Assembly: GCF_000092045.1 (NCBI RefSeq)
Contig: NC_007761.1
Location: forward strand, 127,001-191,000
DNA length: 64,000 nucleotides
Source of the DNA: Rhizobium etli CFN 42
GTDB taxonomy: Bacteria > Pseudomonadota > Alphaproteobacteria > Rhizobiales > Rhizobiaceae
Direction of reading: 5' to 3'
Shown piece by piece: positions 28,282 through 37,050 of the stretch. Within the stretch, counting starts at the first letter, position 1, and each line of letters starts with the position of its first letter. Below the pieces are notes generated by a model. The model saw only the letters and a list, made by a program, of their open reading frames with translations, had not been told where the DNA came from and did not search any database. Position numbers and translations under genes: made by a program.

Positions 28282-30612
28282 TCATTGACCCATGATCAGA
28301 TCGAGCAGGGTCGTGCGCCGGGGCTGCACCGAAGAGGTCGTCTGCGACCCACCGACATCGCCGGGCGGCACGATGCCGTCGTAGCCTGAACCGCCGCCTT
28401 CGGCAACGTCTGCAGGAGGGACAGGGCCGTTTCCGGGGCTTGCCCGCTGCTGCCGGACAGGCGCCTGCGGATAGCGCTCGGCATTCTCGCCGCCGCCGAA
28501 GACGCCGGATATGATGCCGCCGATCGTCGTCGGTGGCGGCACTTCGGCCGTGACCGGCTGCCCGCCGTCGGGCGCTGCCTGCGCCATCGGCTGGCCGCTG
28601 TCCGGCTTGTCGATCATCTGGCCGTTGCCAAAGAGCGGCGCCGGGGAAAGACCCTTGTGGGCGGCGATCATGAATTCCTTCCAGGCCTTGGCAGGAAGAC
28701 CGCCGCCGGTCACCTTCTTCATCGGCTTGCCGTCGTCATTGCCGAACCAGACGCCTGTCGTGAGATTGCTGGTGAAGCCGACGAACAGCGCGTCGCGCGA
28801 ATTCTGCGTCGTGCCGGTCTTGCCCGCCGCCTGCCAGCCGGGAATCTTAGCACTCTTGCCGGTGCCGTTTTCGATGACGCCCATCATCATTGTATCCATC
28901 TGCGCGGCGATCTGCTCTGAAAGCACGCGCGGCGGGCTGTCATAGGTATTTTCGTAGAGGACCTTGCCCTCGGCGGTCGTCACCCGGCGGATGACGTGCG
29001 GCGTCGCCTTGTAGCCGCCGTTCATGAAGGCGGCATAGGAGGCGGTCAGTTCCATCAGCGACACTTCGGACGTCCCAAGCGCAATCGAGGCGTTCGGCTG
29101 CAGCTCGCTTTCGATCCCGAGCCGGTGGGCAAGTTTGATCACCTGATCCGGCCCGTCATACATGACCAGCTGCGCGGCCACCGTGTTCAGCGACTTGGCG
29201 AGCGCGGTGGCCAGCGTCACTTCGCCATTGTATTTCTTCTCGTAATTCTCCGGCGTCCAGTCGCCGATGCGGATCGGCGCGTCATTAAACACCGAAAAAG
29301 GCGTCAGCCCTTTCTCCAGCGCCGCGGTATAGACGAAGGGTTTGAACGAAGATCCCGGCTGGCGCTTGGCCTTGACGGCGCGGTTGAACTGGCTCGTCGC
29401 ATAGTCTCTGCCGCCGACGAGTGCCCGGATCGCCCCGGTGCCGTCGATCGAGACCAGGGCCGCCTGCGAGGCGTCGAGCTTGCCGCCCTCCTTGTCGAGC
29501 ACGTCGACCAGCGACTGCTCAGCTTTCTTCTCCAGCGATTTGTCGATGGTCGTATCGACGATGATGTCTTCCTTGACGTCGCCGATCAGGCCCGGCAATT
29601 CGTCCATCACCATATCGGCGACATAATGCCCGGCGCCCGACCAGTAGCTCTTGGCCGAAGCGGGGGTCTGCGACATCGCTGTCTTGACCTCGGAATCGGT
29701 GATGAAACCTTGCTCGCGCATCGCCGCGAGCACGAGCTGGGCGCGCGCATTCGCCGCTTCAGCGTCGCGGGCCGGCGAAAGCCGCGACGGCGCCTTGAGC
29801 AGGCCTGCCAGCACCGCTGCTTCGCCGAGGTTCACATCCCGCGCCGATTTGTTGAAATAGCGCCTCGACGCTGCCTCGACGCCATAGGCGTTCGATCCGA
29901 AGAACACGCGGTTGAGATACATCGCAAGAATCTGGTCCTTGGTATATTTCTGCTCCAGCCAAAGCGCGAGCAGCACCTCCTGCACCTTGCGTTCCAGCGT
30001 TCTTTCGGGAGAGAGGAAGAGATTTTTGGCAAGCTGCTGCGTCAGCGTCGAACCGCCTTGCACCATGTGGCCGGCCGTGAAATTGGTGACGATCGCCCGC
30101 CCGAGGCCGAGCGGATCGACGCCGAAGTGTGAATAAAAACGCCGATCCTCGATGGCGATGACGGCTTCGGGAATGTAGGGCGACATGTTTTCGAGCGACA
30201 GCGCCTCGCCGCCGGTGGCGCCGCGATTGGCAATGACGCTGCCGTCGACGGCGGTGATCTTGACGTTCGGCGGCCGCTCGGGGATCGCCCATGTGCTTGC
30301 GCTCGGCATGCGCGAGCCGTAATAGAGGACGAGCCCGGCAACGCCGATGCCTGCCCAGATGAAAAGCACAACGCACCAGTAGACCACGCCGCGCAGGAAG
30401 CCGAAAAGGCCGCCGCCTTCACGCTCCCGCGGCTCACGCCGCCGCCGCTGGCGGGCGGCACGCTGCGGTAGAGGCTTGGAGCCGCCGCGCCGCGCGGATC
30501 TGCTTCCGATGACGCGGTCATCGGCATCGAGCGAAAATTCATCATTATCGCGGGCCGAGCGACCGCTGAAGGACGGTTCTATTCTGTCGCTTGATCTGCC
30601 TCTGTCTGCCAT
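28282..30612 (-). CDS. Class A penicillin-binding protein (PBP1A family)
   Basis: 776 residues. An Arg-rich cytoplasmic N-terminus (1-65) and one membrane anchor (about 70-95) lead to the GT51 glycosyltransferase domain. That domain has EDRRFYSHFGVDPLGLGRAI and QGGSTLTQQLAKNLFLSPER. The transpeptidase domain has SSFKPF (catalytic Ser in SxxK), SLN (KSLNTVAAQ) and KTGTTQ. A Pro/Gly-rich tail ends it. It polymerises and cross-links peptidoglycan in the periplasm. It is transcribed toward dnaK. Confidence 0.95.
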   Translation of the reverse strand: MADRGRSSDRIEPSFSGRSARDNDEFSLDADDRVIGSRSARRGGSKPLPQRAARQRRRREPREREGGGLFGFLRGVVYWCVVLFIWAGIGVAGLVLYYGSRMPSASTWAIPERPPNVKITAVDGSVIANRGATGGEALSLENMSPYIPEAVIAIEDRRFYSHFGVDPLGLGRAIVTNFTAGHMVQGGSTLTQQLAKNLFLSPERTLERKVQEVLLALWLEQKYTKDQILAMYLNRVFFGSNAYGVEAASRRYFNKSARDVNLGEAAVLAGLLKAPSRLSPARDAEAANARAQLVLAAMREQGFITDSEVKTAMSQTPASAKSYWSGAGHYVADMVMDELPGLIGDVKEDIIVDTTIDKSLEKKAEQSLVDVLDKEGGKLDASQAALVSIDGTGAIRALVGGRDYATSQFNRAVKAKRQPGSSFKPFVYTAALEKGLTPFSVFNDAPIRIGDWTPENYEKKYNGEVTLATALAKSLNTVAAQLVMYDGPDQVIKLAHRLGIESELQPNASIALGTSEVSLMELTASYAAFMNGGYKATPHVIRRVTTAEGKVLYENTYDSPPRVLSEQIAAQMDTMMMGVIENGTGKSAKIPGWQAAGKTGTTQNSRDALFVGFTSNLTTGVWFGNDDGKPMKKVTGGGLPAKAWKEFMIAAHKGLSPAPLFGNGQMIDKPDSGQPMAQAAPDGGQPVTAEVPPPTTIGGIISGVFGGGENAERYPQAPVRQQRASPGNGPVPPADVAEGGGSGYDGIVPPGDVGGSQTTSSVQPRRTTLLDLIMGQ

Positions 30613-30671
30613 CGCGGACCGGTCGCATCCCTTGTTCGATCGCGAAGCCCACTTCGCATAACGGCGCCCTA

Positions 30672-30777
30672 TTACAGCGCCGGGCGTCTCTCTAGAGGCG
30701 CGAAGGACGCTATAGCACGTTGAAGTGCTGCATAATTTTGTCCTTAAACTGATTTCGTTTTAAGGAATTATGCAGCA
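30672..30777 (+). repeat. Intergenic palindromic repeat, full copy
   Basis: Two hairpins joined by AAGGACGCTATAGCAC: a GC one (GCGTCTCTCTAGAGGCGC) and an AT-rich one with arms TGCTGCATAATT and AATTATGCAGCA. The same two-part design recurs inverted at 48009-48119. It lies upstream of the PBP gene. Confidence 0.75.
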
Positions 30778-30954
30778 GGCGACGCGATCATCCGACTGAA
30801 CTGTAATTGCGGCGATTTAACGGGGTGTTAAAGGACAACGAGTGAGGTGGGTCGCGCTGTCGAGCCGCGCAGGTCATGTCCACAGAGCCCGGAGGCGTTG
30901 CAGCAATCAAAGGGAATTGCTGATTTAAAGAATTATGCAGCGAGCGGAACCAAT

Positions 30955-31082
30955 AGGCTCGACGGCTGTTTATGGAGAAGCGGGACAGCCCCTCACGTCC
31001 CGCGAATGATCGGCCGTCTCCCCTCAACGCGGCCGATCGACATCAGGCCCGGTGCATCCCCCCAAGGAGCACCGGGCTTTTT
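30955..31082 (+). ncRNA. Candidate small RNA with three C-rich-loop hairpins
   Basis: On the plus strand three perfect hairpins follow each other. GCGGGAC/GTCCCGC (30980-31003) has loop AGCCCCTCAC. GATCGGCCG/CGGCCGATC (31008-31038) has loop TCTCCCCTCAACG. GCCCGGTGC/GCACCGGGC (31047-31077) has loop ATCCCCCCAAGGA and a T-tract. All loops carry C/U-rich anti-Shine-Dalgarno-like motifs. No plus-strand protein gene precedes the terminator. The 5' end is a guess and no clear promoter was found. The architecture recalls the alpha-r14/NfeR1 sRNAs. The rest of 30613-31144 holds only the repeat at 30672. Confidence 0.7.
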
Positions 31083-31144
31083 CGTGGCTCCGCTTTCCAG
31101 TGATTCTGTGCAGAAAGGGCGGCATTGCTGCCGCCCACGATATT

Positions 31145-31831
31145 TCAGTCGCCGCAGGAGGGATCGCCCGGGCGGCAGACGAAAGGCGAAGCCCTTGGAT
31201 CCGGATGATTGTAGGTGTCGGCCTTCCCGCCTCTGAACTGCGGCAGATCGCGGAAATCCGAACTCCTGTTGTCGTCATCCCTGCGGACCTCTCTGCGGCG
31301 TTCCTCCCTTCGGGCGTCGTCGCGCCGGTCGCGGTCACGATCCCGGTACTCGCGGACCTGATAATCCCGATCCCGATACTCCCGCCGGTAATCCCGATCC
31401 CGGTAGTCGCGGTCGCGGTAATAATAGTCCGGGCCGCGGCTCCAGCGGTCACGCTCGCGATAGAAATCGCGGCCGCGGTAGTAGCGGTCCCAATAATTGC
31501 CGACGCTGAAGGTTACCATCGGAATGCCCAGCGGACGGTAATATTGCGGACCGACATAGACACGGCGTTGCTCGTAGACGGCCTGCACGTACTGGCCGGA
31601 GACCCAGCCGCGGCCGCCGTAGAACTCGACGTCGCACCAGTTGACGTTGGAAAGGCATCCACGGATTTCGACGGACGAACCGGCGGGTATGACGGCGACG
31701 GCGGGATACCGGGTGCTCGGACCTGCGCGCATGTTGACGTTTGCCGTCGAGTAACCCTCGGCGGCCTGTGCTATTGCCGGAGCCAGCACAAGCAGCGCGG
31801 CCGCGGCTATTTTGACGATAAGGTTTTTCAC
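31145..31831 (-). CDS. Exported SH3-domain protein with an Arg/Asp/Tyr-rich repetitive region
   Basis: 228 residues from the GTG at 31831, which has GGAG eight bases upstream. A signal peptide (MKNLIVKIAAAALLVLAPAI, cleaved near AQAAEG) precedes one SH3_3 domain (about 24-80, ANVNMRAGPSTRYPAVAVIP and GRGWVSGQYV). A low-complexity region (about 118-200) repeats YRDRDYRDRDYR and related units, and a C-terminal CRPGDPSCGD could form a disulfide. It is probably an envelope-associated protein; the ligand is unknown. Confidence 0.85.
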   Translation of the reverse strand: MKNLIVKIAAAALLVLAPAIAQAAEGYSTANVNMRAGPSTRYPAVAVIPAGSSVEIRGCLSNVNWCDVEFYGGRGWVSGQYVQAVYEQRRVYVGPQYYRPLGIPMVTFSVGNYWDRYYRGRDFYRERDRWSRGPDYYYRDRDYRDRDYRREYRDRDYQVREYRDRDRDRRDDARREERRREVRRDDDNRSSDFRDLPQFRGGKADTYNHPDPRASPFVCRPGDPSCGD

Positions 31832-32232
31832 GCTTCTCACTCCTCGTTGGCGTGTTTTCTGACAGCGCTCGGCTGCCTTTCCTTGGCATATGCCATCTGG
31901 AACAAAGATAGAGCGATCGCCGGCATTTGTTAGGGCGTCACCATTCGCTTTTTCTTTCAATGCTTTATAGGTCGAGCGCGATGAACGTAGCTTGAACGGG
32001 GGGAGATTTGTGCGCCCACGATCCGGGTGCACTCTCATGGGTCCGTCGAGAGTTGCTCATGAGAGGACCGTTAACCGTCTGTTAACCTTCGCGCGGCAAT
32101 CTGACGGCAATACTCGCTTGCTCCTTGACCACGGATGAACTGGCACCGAGCCGAGCGGATGACGAAAGGCCGGGCGACCGGCCTTTTGTTTTTGATTTTG
32201 ACGAGCCGGCCGGAAGGCGCGCCATCGCCGTT
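31832..32232. other. Intergenic region between the SH3-protein and M20-peptidase genes
   Basis: About 400 bases without a supported protein gene. Both flanking genes are on the minus strand, so this holds the SH3-gene promoter region and the tail of the M20 transcript. The only clear structure is the plus-strand terminator at 32167. Confidence 0.5.
32167..32193 (+). terminator. Orphan intrinsic terminator
   Basis: AGGCCGG-GCGA-CCGGCCT followed by TTTGTTTTT on the plus strand, where no plus-strand gene precedes it within 1 kb apart from the sRNA candidate ending at 31082. On the minus strand it has only a short T-run and could weakly end the M20 transcript. Confidence 0.65.
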
Positions 32233-33621
32233 TTAGCCGGCGAGCGCCTGAAGGATCCGCACCCAGGAGCGGATGCCCTTGTGGTAGGAAACAAGCTCGT
32301 ATTTCTCGTTCGGCGAATGGATGCGGTCGTCGGCGAGGCCGAAGCCGACGAGCAGCGATTCCATGCCGAGCATCTTCTGGAAATCTCCGACGATCGGGAT
32401 CGAGCCGCCCATGCCGATGACGATGGCAGGTTTCGGCCACTCATCGGAAAGCGCCGTCTTCGCCTTGGTCAGAACAGGCGAATCATAGGAGAGATGAATC
32501 GCCGGCGAGCCGCCATGCGGATGGAATTCCACCGAGCAGTCGGCCGGAATTTTCGATCTGACATAGCTGCGGAAAGCCTCGCGGATAGCAGCCGGATCCT
32601 GAGTGCCGACGAGCCGGAATGAAACCTTGGCCGAGGCCTTGGCGGCGATGACCGTCTTGAAGCCTTCCCCGGTATATCCGCCCCAGATGCCGTTGATTTC
32701 GGCCGTCGGCCGCGCCCAGGTGAGTTCCAGAACCGACCGGCCCTTTTCGCCGGAGGGAATGGAAAGGCCGACTTCACCGAGGAAGCTCTCGGCCGTCTTG
32801 CCGAGCGTCTCCCATGACGCCTTGATGTTGTCGGGCGTTTCCTCGACGCCGTCGTAAAAGCCCTCAAGCGTGATGCGGCCGGTCTCGTCATGCAGGCCGG
32901 CAAGCGCCTCGACGAGAATATGGATCGGATTGGCCGCAGCGCCGCCGAAGAGGCCGGAATGCAGGTCGCGGTCGGCGGCCGTCACGACCACTTCCTCGCC
33001 GACGAGGCCGCGCAGTGCCGCGGCGATTGCCGGCGTGTCGCGGTCCCACATGCCGGTATCGCAGACAAGCGCATAATCGGCCTTGAGTTCGGCGGCGTTG
33101 GCTTCGAGGAAAGGCTTCAAGGACGGTGAGCCCGATTCCTCCTCGCCCTCGAACAGAATGGTGATGCGGCAGGGAAGTGCGCCGTTGATCTCCTTATAGG
33201 CGCGGCAGGCTTCGACGAAGGTCATCAGCTGGCCCTTGTCGTCGGAGGTGCCGCGCCCGGTCAGGATCTTGCGGCCATCGCCGACATCCTTGATCGATGG
33301 CTCGAAGGGATCGTTTTCCCAGAGCTCGATCGGGTCGACCGGCTGCACGTCGTAATGCCCGTAGAAAAGCACATGCGGCGCGTCGGCGGAAGCGCCGGCG
33401 TGGTGGGCGACCACCATCGGGTGGCCCGGTGTGTCCCGCACCGAGGCGGTAAAGCCGAGGCTTTCGAGATAGGCGACCAGCCATTCGGCTGCCTTCCGAC
33501 ATTCGGCCTTGTAGACGGGATCGGTGGAAATCGACTGGATGCGCAGAAGCTCGAACAGCTTTTCGAGGCTCGAGGAAAGGTTCTGATCCGCGCGCGCAAG
33601 CACCTGTTGTAGATCCGTCAT
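32233..33621 (-). CDS. M20-family metallopeptidase (dipeptidase/deacylase)
   Basis: 462 residues. Zinc ligands of the M20 fold are visible in LFYGHYDVQPVDP (His, Asp), GRGTSDDKGQ (Asp), the catalytic EGEEESGSPSL and ALVCDTGMWD. A dimerisation lid domain covers about 190-350. The closest characterised type is the cytosolic nonspecific dipeptidase group; a role in acyl-amino-acid hydrolysis cannot be excluded. The gene stands alone on the minus strand. Confidence 0.9.
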   Translation of the reverse strand: MTDLQQVLARADQNLSSSLEKLFELLRIQSISTDPVYKAECRKAAEWLVAYLESLGFTASVRDTPGHPMVVAHHAGASADAPHVLFYGHYDVQPVDPIELWENDPFEPSIKDVGDGRKILTGRGTSDDKGQLMTFVEACRAYKEINGALPCRITILFEGEEESGSPSLKPFLEANAAELKADYALVCDTGMWDRDTPAIAAALRGLVGEEVVVTAADRDLHSGLFGGAAANPIHILVEALAGLHDETGRITLEGFYDGVEETPDNIKASWETLGKTAESFLGEVGLSIPSGEKGRSVLELTWARPTAEINGIWGGYTGEGFKTVIAAKASAKVSFRLVGTQDPAAIREAFRSYVRSKIPADCSVEFHPHGGSPAIHLSYDSPVLTKAKTALSDEWPKPAIVIGMGGSIPIVGDFQKMLGMESLLVGFGLADDRIHSPNEKYELVSYHKGIRSWVRILQALAG

Positions 33622-33778
33622 TTTCGATTCCTTTTTGAAATTTGGCCGGACGATAGACCAAACGAGGAAGGCAGGCGAGGCGGAAAAGCAAAAATGGGCG
33701 GCGCAAAAGCGGCCATATCCAGATCGGGCGCAAGAAGATTGTCTGATAATATAGAAGAAGCTTCTAATTCAATTTACA

Positions 33779-33802
33779 GTTATTTAGTACAACCTAAATA
33801 AC
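33779..33802. promoter_or_regulatory. AT-rich palindrome upstream of the c-di-GMP gene
   Basis: GTTATTTAG-TACAAC-CTAAATAAC: perfect 9-bp arms with a 6-base spacer, 31 bases before the start of the MHYT gene. It is much more AT-rich than the surroundings and is a plausible operator. Confidence 0.5.
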
Positions 33803-33832
33803 CTGACTGAATTCAGCTGTTCGGGGGAGCGG

Positions 33833-36220
33833 ATGTTTTCGGTCATTACATGTATTCGGGACGATCACGATTGGCGGCTGGTGCTCGCGGCCGCCGCGGT
33901 TTGTCTGGTCGGCGCGATGGCAGCGATGCTGCCGCTTTCGCGCGCTCAAGAATGCGATGCCGGGCGCCGCAAGCTCTGGATTGGCGCCGCGGCTTTCGCT
34001 TTCGGCACCGGCGTATGGGCAACGCATTTCATCGCGATGCTGGCCTATGACGGCGGCATGCCGATCAGCTACCAACTGGGGCTGACGGCGCTTTCCTTCC
34101 TCCTGTCGGTTGCCGGTTCGTGGGCGGCGATCGTCGTCGCTTCGGAGAGCCGCGGCAGGTTTTCGCGCATCCGCGGCGGCGTCATCATGGCGCTCGGCAT
34201 CGCCTCGATGCACCTGACCGGTATGCAGGCGATCGAGACACAGGCGGTAGTCGTCTACAATCCCTATATGACGCTGAGTGCGGTTCTCGCGGGGGCGCTG
34301 CTGTCGAGCGCTGCCTTCTACGCCTTCTTCCAATGGAGAGGTCTGGGGCGGCTCCTCACCTCGTCCGTCACCTTCGTCCTTGCAATCTGCGCTCTCCACT
34401 TCATTTCGATGGCAAGCATCACGCTTGTGCCGGATCCCGGCAAAGAGGTCCGGGCAATGGTGCTCGATACCAGTCTGTTGGCGGCAATAGTCGTGGTAGC
34501 GGCGACGGCTCTCATTCTGACCGTTATCGCGGTGGTCTTTATCGAAAGCCATCTGACGGATCTGAGAGGGCTCGCCAATGCCTCGCAGGAAGGGTTGCTG
34601 ATCCTGCGCGAAGGCAGGATCATCGATGCCAACGAACGGTTCCAAGTTCTTTCCGGCTGGAAGCTTGCCGATCTCGTCGGCAAGGCGCCGTCCGCTGCCT
34701 TGACCGTCATACAGGGACAGAACAGGCCCGGCGAGACGTTGCTCACTACCAGCAGCGGCAAGGAGATCGCCGTCGATGTGAATACGAGCAGGATCGTCTA
34801 TCGCGGGCACAATTGCGACGTGCTGGCGGTGCGCGATCTGACGGAGCGCAGGCTGGCCGAGGAGATGATAGAACATCTCGCCCACCACGATGTTCTCACC
34901 GGTCTTCCGAACCGGTCGTTGTTCGACACGCGCATCCGCCAGGCGCTGCAGATGGCCGAACGAAAGAACAGCGAGGTGGCCCTCTTCTATATCGATCTCG
35001 ATCGTTTCAAGAGCGTCAACGATATTTTCGGCCACGCCGAGGGCGACCGAATTCTCTGCAAGGTTGCCTCGATCCTCCGTCGCGTGGCCGATGAAAGCGA
35101 TACGATCGCCCGTCTCGGCGGCGATGAATTTGCCATCATCCAGCCCGCCGGACAGCAACCGGCGGCGGCGCAGAAGCTCGCAGCCGCGATCCTGGACGAA
35201 TTCGCCGCCGAAATGGATACGGCACGCGACCCCACAGCCGTCGGCGTCAGCCTCGGCATCGCCCTTTATCCGGCCGATGGACGTGAGACAGACGAGATCT
35301 GCAACAACGCCGATATCGCACTCTATCGGGTTAAGCACGGCGGCCGCGGCAAGGCCTGTTTCTTCGACGCGGAAATGGACGAGGCCACGCGAGCCCGCCG
35401 CCAGATCGAAAGCGAACTGCGCCACGCCATCACCCGCAATCAGATCCATGTCAGCTACCAGCCGATTTACGGTGCACTCAGCGGCGAGGTCAGCGGCTAC
35501 GAGGCCTTGATGCGCTGGAACCGGCCGGGGCACGGCATCAGCGAGCCGGATGTCTTCATTCCAATCGCCGAGGAAAGCGGATCGATCGTCCAGCTCGGCG
35601 AATGGGTACTGCGCGATGCCTGTACAGAGGCTGCGCGCTGGCCGCATCCGCTGACGATCGCCGTCAACGTTTCGCCGGTGCAGTTCATGCTGCCCAACCT
35701 TTGCGAGCGGATCGAGGCAATCCTCGAGGAAACGGGGCTCGCGCCCGACCGGCTGGAAATCGAAATCACCGAGGCCGCTCTCATCCGTGATCGCGATCGG
35801 GTGATGGCCACGCTGCAGCGCCTGCGCAGTCTGGGTGTTCACATCGTCATGGACGACTTCGGCACCGGTTTTTCCTCGCTTTCCAACCTGCGAACCTTCC
35901 CGTTCGACAAGATCAAGGTCGACCGCAGCTTCACCGGCATGCTGGAACATGACGCAGCGTCACGTTCGATCGTGCGCGCAATCATCGGCCTCGGCCACAG
36001 CCTCGGCATGCCTGTCGTGACGGAGGGCGTCGAAACCGAGACGCAGCGCCAGATCGTCGTCGAAGAAGGCTGCGCCCAGGTACAGGGCTTTTTGCTCGGC
36101 AAGCCGGATATCGAACCGAGCATCAAGCTCGCCGCCCGTAAAGACCTCCTGTCCTCGACGGCTGACGCCGACGCACTGCCGATAGCGCGGCGGCGACCGA
36201 CGCGTCTTGCCTGGGAGTAG
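33833..36220 (+). CDS. MHYT-PAS-GGDEF-EAL protein (c-di-GMP synthesis/degradation)
   Basis: 795 residues. An MHYT sensor with about seven membrane segments fills 1-245; its motifs appear as WATHFIAML, SMHLTGMQA and ALHFISMAS. A PAS-like domain (about 245-340, LLILREGRIIDANERFQVLS) precedes GGDEF (RLGGDEFAII, active-site motif intact) and EAL. The EAL domain has YEALMRW, the loop DDFGTGFSSLSNLRTFPFDK and EGVETETQ, so both catalytic motifs look functional. It is an inner-membrane protein; MHYT is proposed to sense gases through copper. Similar proteins are common in rhizobia. Confidence 0.94.
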   Translation: MFSVITCIRDDHDWRLVLAAAAVCLVGAMAAMLPLSRAQECDAGRRKLWIGAAAFAFGTGVWATHFIAMLAYDGGMPISYQLGLTALSFLLSVAGSWAAIVVASESRGRFSRIRGGVIMALGIASMHLTGMQAIETQAVVVYNPYMTLSAVLAGALLSSAAFYAFFQWRGLGRLLTSSVTFVLAICALHFISMASITLVPDPGKEVRAMVLDTSLLAAIVVVAATALILTVIAVVFIESHLTDLRGLANASQEGLLILREGRIIDANERFQVLSGWKLADLVGKAPSAALTVIQGQNRPGETLLTTSSGKEIAVDVNTSRIVYRGHNCDVLAVRDLTERRLAEEMIEHLAHHDVLTGLPNRSLFDTRIRQALQMAERKNSEVALFYIDLDRFKSVNDIFGHAEGDRILCKVASILRRVADESDTIARLGGDEFAIIQPAGQQPAAAQKLAAAILDEFAAEMDTARDPTAVGVSLGIALYPADGRETDEICNNADIALYRVKHGGRGKACFFDAEMDEATRARRQIESELRHAITRNQIHVSYQPIYGALSGEVSGYEALMRWNRPGHGISEPDVFIPIAEESGSIVQLGEWVLRDACTEAARWPHPLTIAVNVSPVQFMLPNLCERIEAILEETGLAPDRLEIEITEAALIRDRDRVMATLQRLRSLGVHIVMDDFGTGFSSLSNLRTFPFDKIKVDRSFTGMLEHDAASRSIVRAIIGLGHSLGMPVVTEGVETETQRQIVVEEGCAQVQGFLLGKPDIEPSIKLAARKDLLSSTADADALPIARRRPTRLAWE

Positions 36221-36226
36221 GCCCGG

Positions 36227-36658
36227 TCAGAGCGCCTTGGCGTTTTCCAGCAGCCGGCGGATATATTCGAGCGTCAGCTCGCGCTCGAATCCGCGAAAGC
36301 CTTTGAACAGCGCCAGATCCGCCTCACGCGCGGTCTCGATCGCCTCAGCCTCCATGGCGCGGGCCTTCGGCGTCAGGAAAATCAGCTGCGCCCGCTTGTC
36401 GGACGGATGCGGCCGGCGTTCGATCAGCCCGTCGCGGACCATGCGCGAAAGCGTATTGGCCATGGTCGCCTGCTCGATAGCGACTCGGTCGAGAAGCTGT
36501 TTCTGGGTCAGCCCATCCTCGGCCCAGAGTTCCAGCAGGATGGGAAACTGGCCGGGAGAGAAACCGAGCCCTACCGCGCGCTGGTGCAGCGAGCGGGCAA
36601 AACCCTTCGCCAGCTGGCTGGCAAGGTAAGCTCCCGAATCCATGCGGTTAAATCCCAT
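36227..36658 (-). CDS. MarR-family transcriptional regulator
   Basis: 143 residues with the winged HTH: LWAEDGLTQKQLLDRVAIEQ, then ATMANTLSRMVRDGLIERRP, and the wing DKRAQLIFLTPKARAME. MarR dimers usually repress nearby or self genes in response to small aromatics. It converges with the c-di-GMP gene and its upstream region carries the candidate sRNA at 36757. Confidence 0.92.
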   Translation of the reverse strand: MGFNRMDSGAYLASQLAKGFARSLHQRAVGLGFSPGQFPILLELWAEDGLTQKQLLDRVAIEQATMANTLSRMVRDGLIERRPHPSDKRAQLIFLTPKARAMEAEAIETAREADLALFKGFRGFERELTLEYIRRLLENAKAL

Positions 36659-36756
36659 GATTGCAAGTTAGGCTCAAAACCGTGCCGGAGACAATGCAGC
36701 AAATCGCAAAGGATGCCCCAAAAAATGCAAGCCGCGATCAGAACTGCGCAGACCTG

Positions 36757-36908
36757 GAAAACAAAAGTCGCCATGACCTGGAGGTTGGCCATGGCGACTT
36801 TAAAATGGGGACAAAGGCCCGGAGAGGGGGATAAGGCCTTTGTCCAAGCCTGATGCGGCGGGGGACAAGCCGGTAATCAGACCCGCGACGCGATCAATAG
36901 CGCCGGTG
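36757..36908 (-). ncRNA. Candidate small RNA between marR and polA (alpha-r14/NfeR1-like)
   Basis: On the minus strand two perfect hairpins lie in tandem. GGACAAAGGCC/GGCCTTTGTCC (36809-36845) has a 15-base loop TTATCCCCCTCTCCG. AAAGTCGCCATG with its complement (36764-36801) has loop GCCAACCTCCAGGT, followed by TTTTGTTTTC as terminator. Loops carry CCCUCUCC and CCUCC, complementary to Shine-Dalgarno sequences. A weaker GC hairpin lies further 5'. A promoter CTTGAA-N17-ACAAAT (36915-36943) would start it near 36908. From memory, Sinorhizobium meliloti NfeR1 (Smr14C2) lies beside polA. The rest of 36659-37050 shows nothing else. Confidence 0.75.
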
Positions 36909-36914
36909 ACATCG

Positions 36915-36943
36915 ATTTGTAGCTACGAATGTGGTTTTTCAAG
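36915..36943 (-). promoter_or_regulatory. Predicted promoter of the marR-polA sRNA
   Basis: Minus strand CTTGAA, 17 bases, ACAAAT. The -35 box is good and the -10 box is weak. Confidence 0.45.
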
Positions 36944-37050
36944 GGTCACGGTACGTTACAAATCGGTAACAGTTTGGTGAGCGGAAATCCTTCCGCTCTT
37001 GGCCGAACTTTATATGGACCTCGTTTCCTGCCCGCGCTATCCATGCGCAC

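Noticed and set aside
33794..35950. 718-residue minus-strand frame opposite the GGDEF/EAL gene
   Set aside because: Antisense shadow; no domain, while the plus strand has complete catalytic motifs.
36571..36792. 73-residue minus-strand frame with a hydrophobic N-terminus
   Set aside because: It overlaps the marR start in another frame and begins inside the sRNA terminator hairpin.
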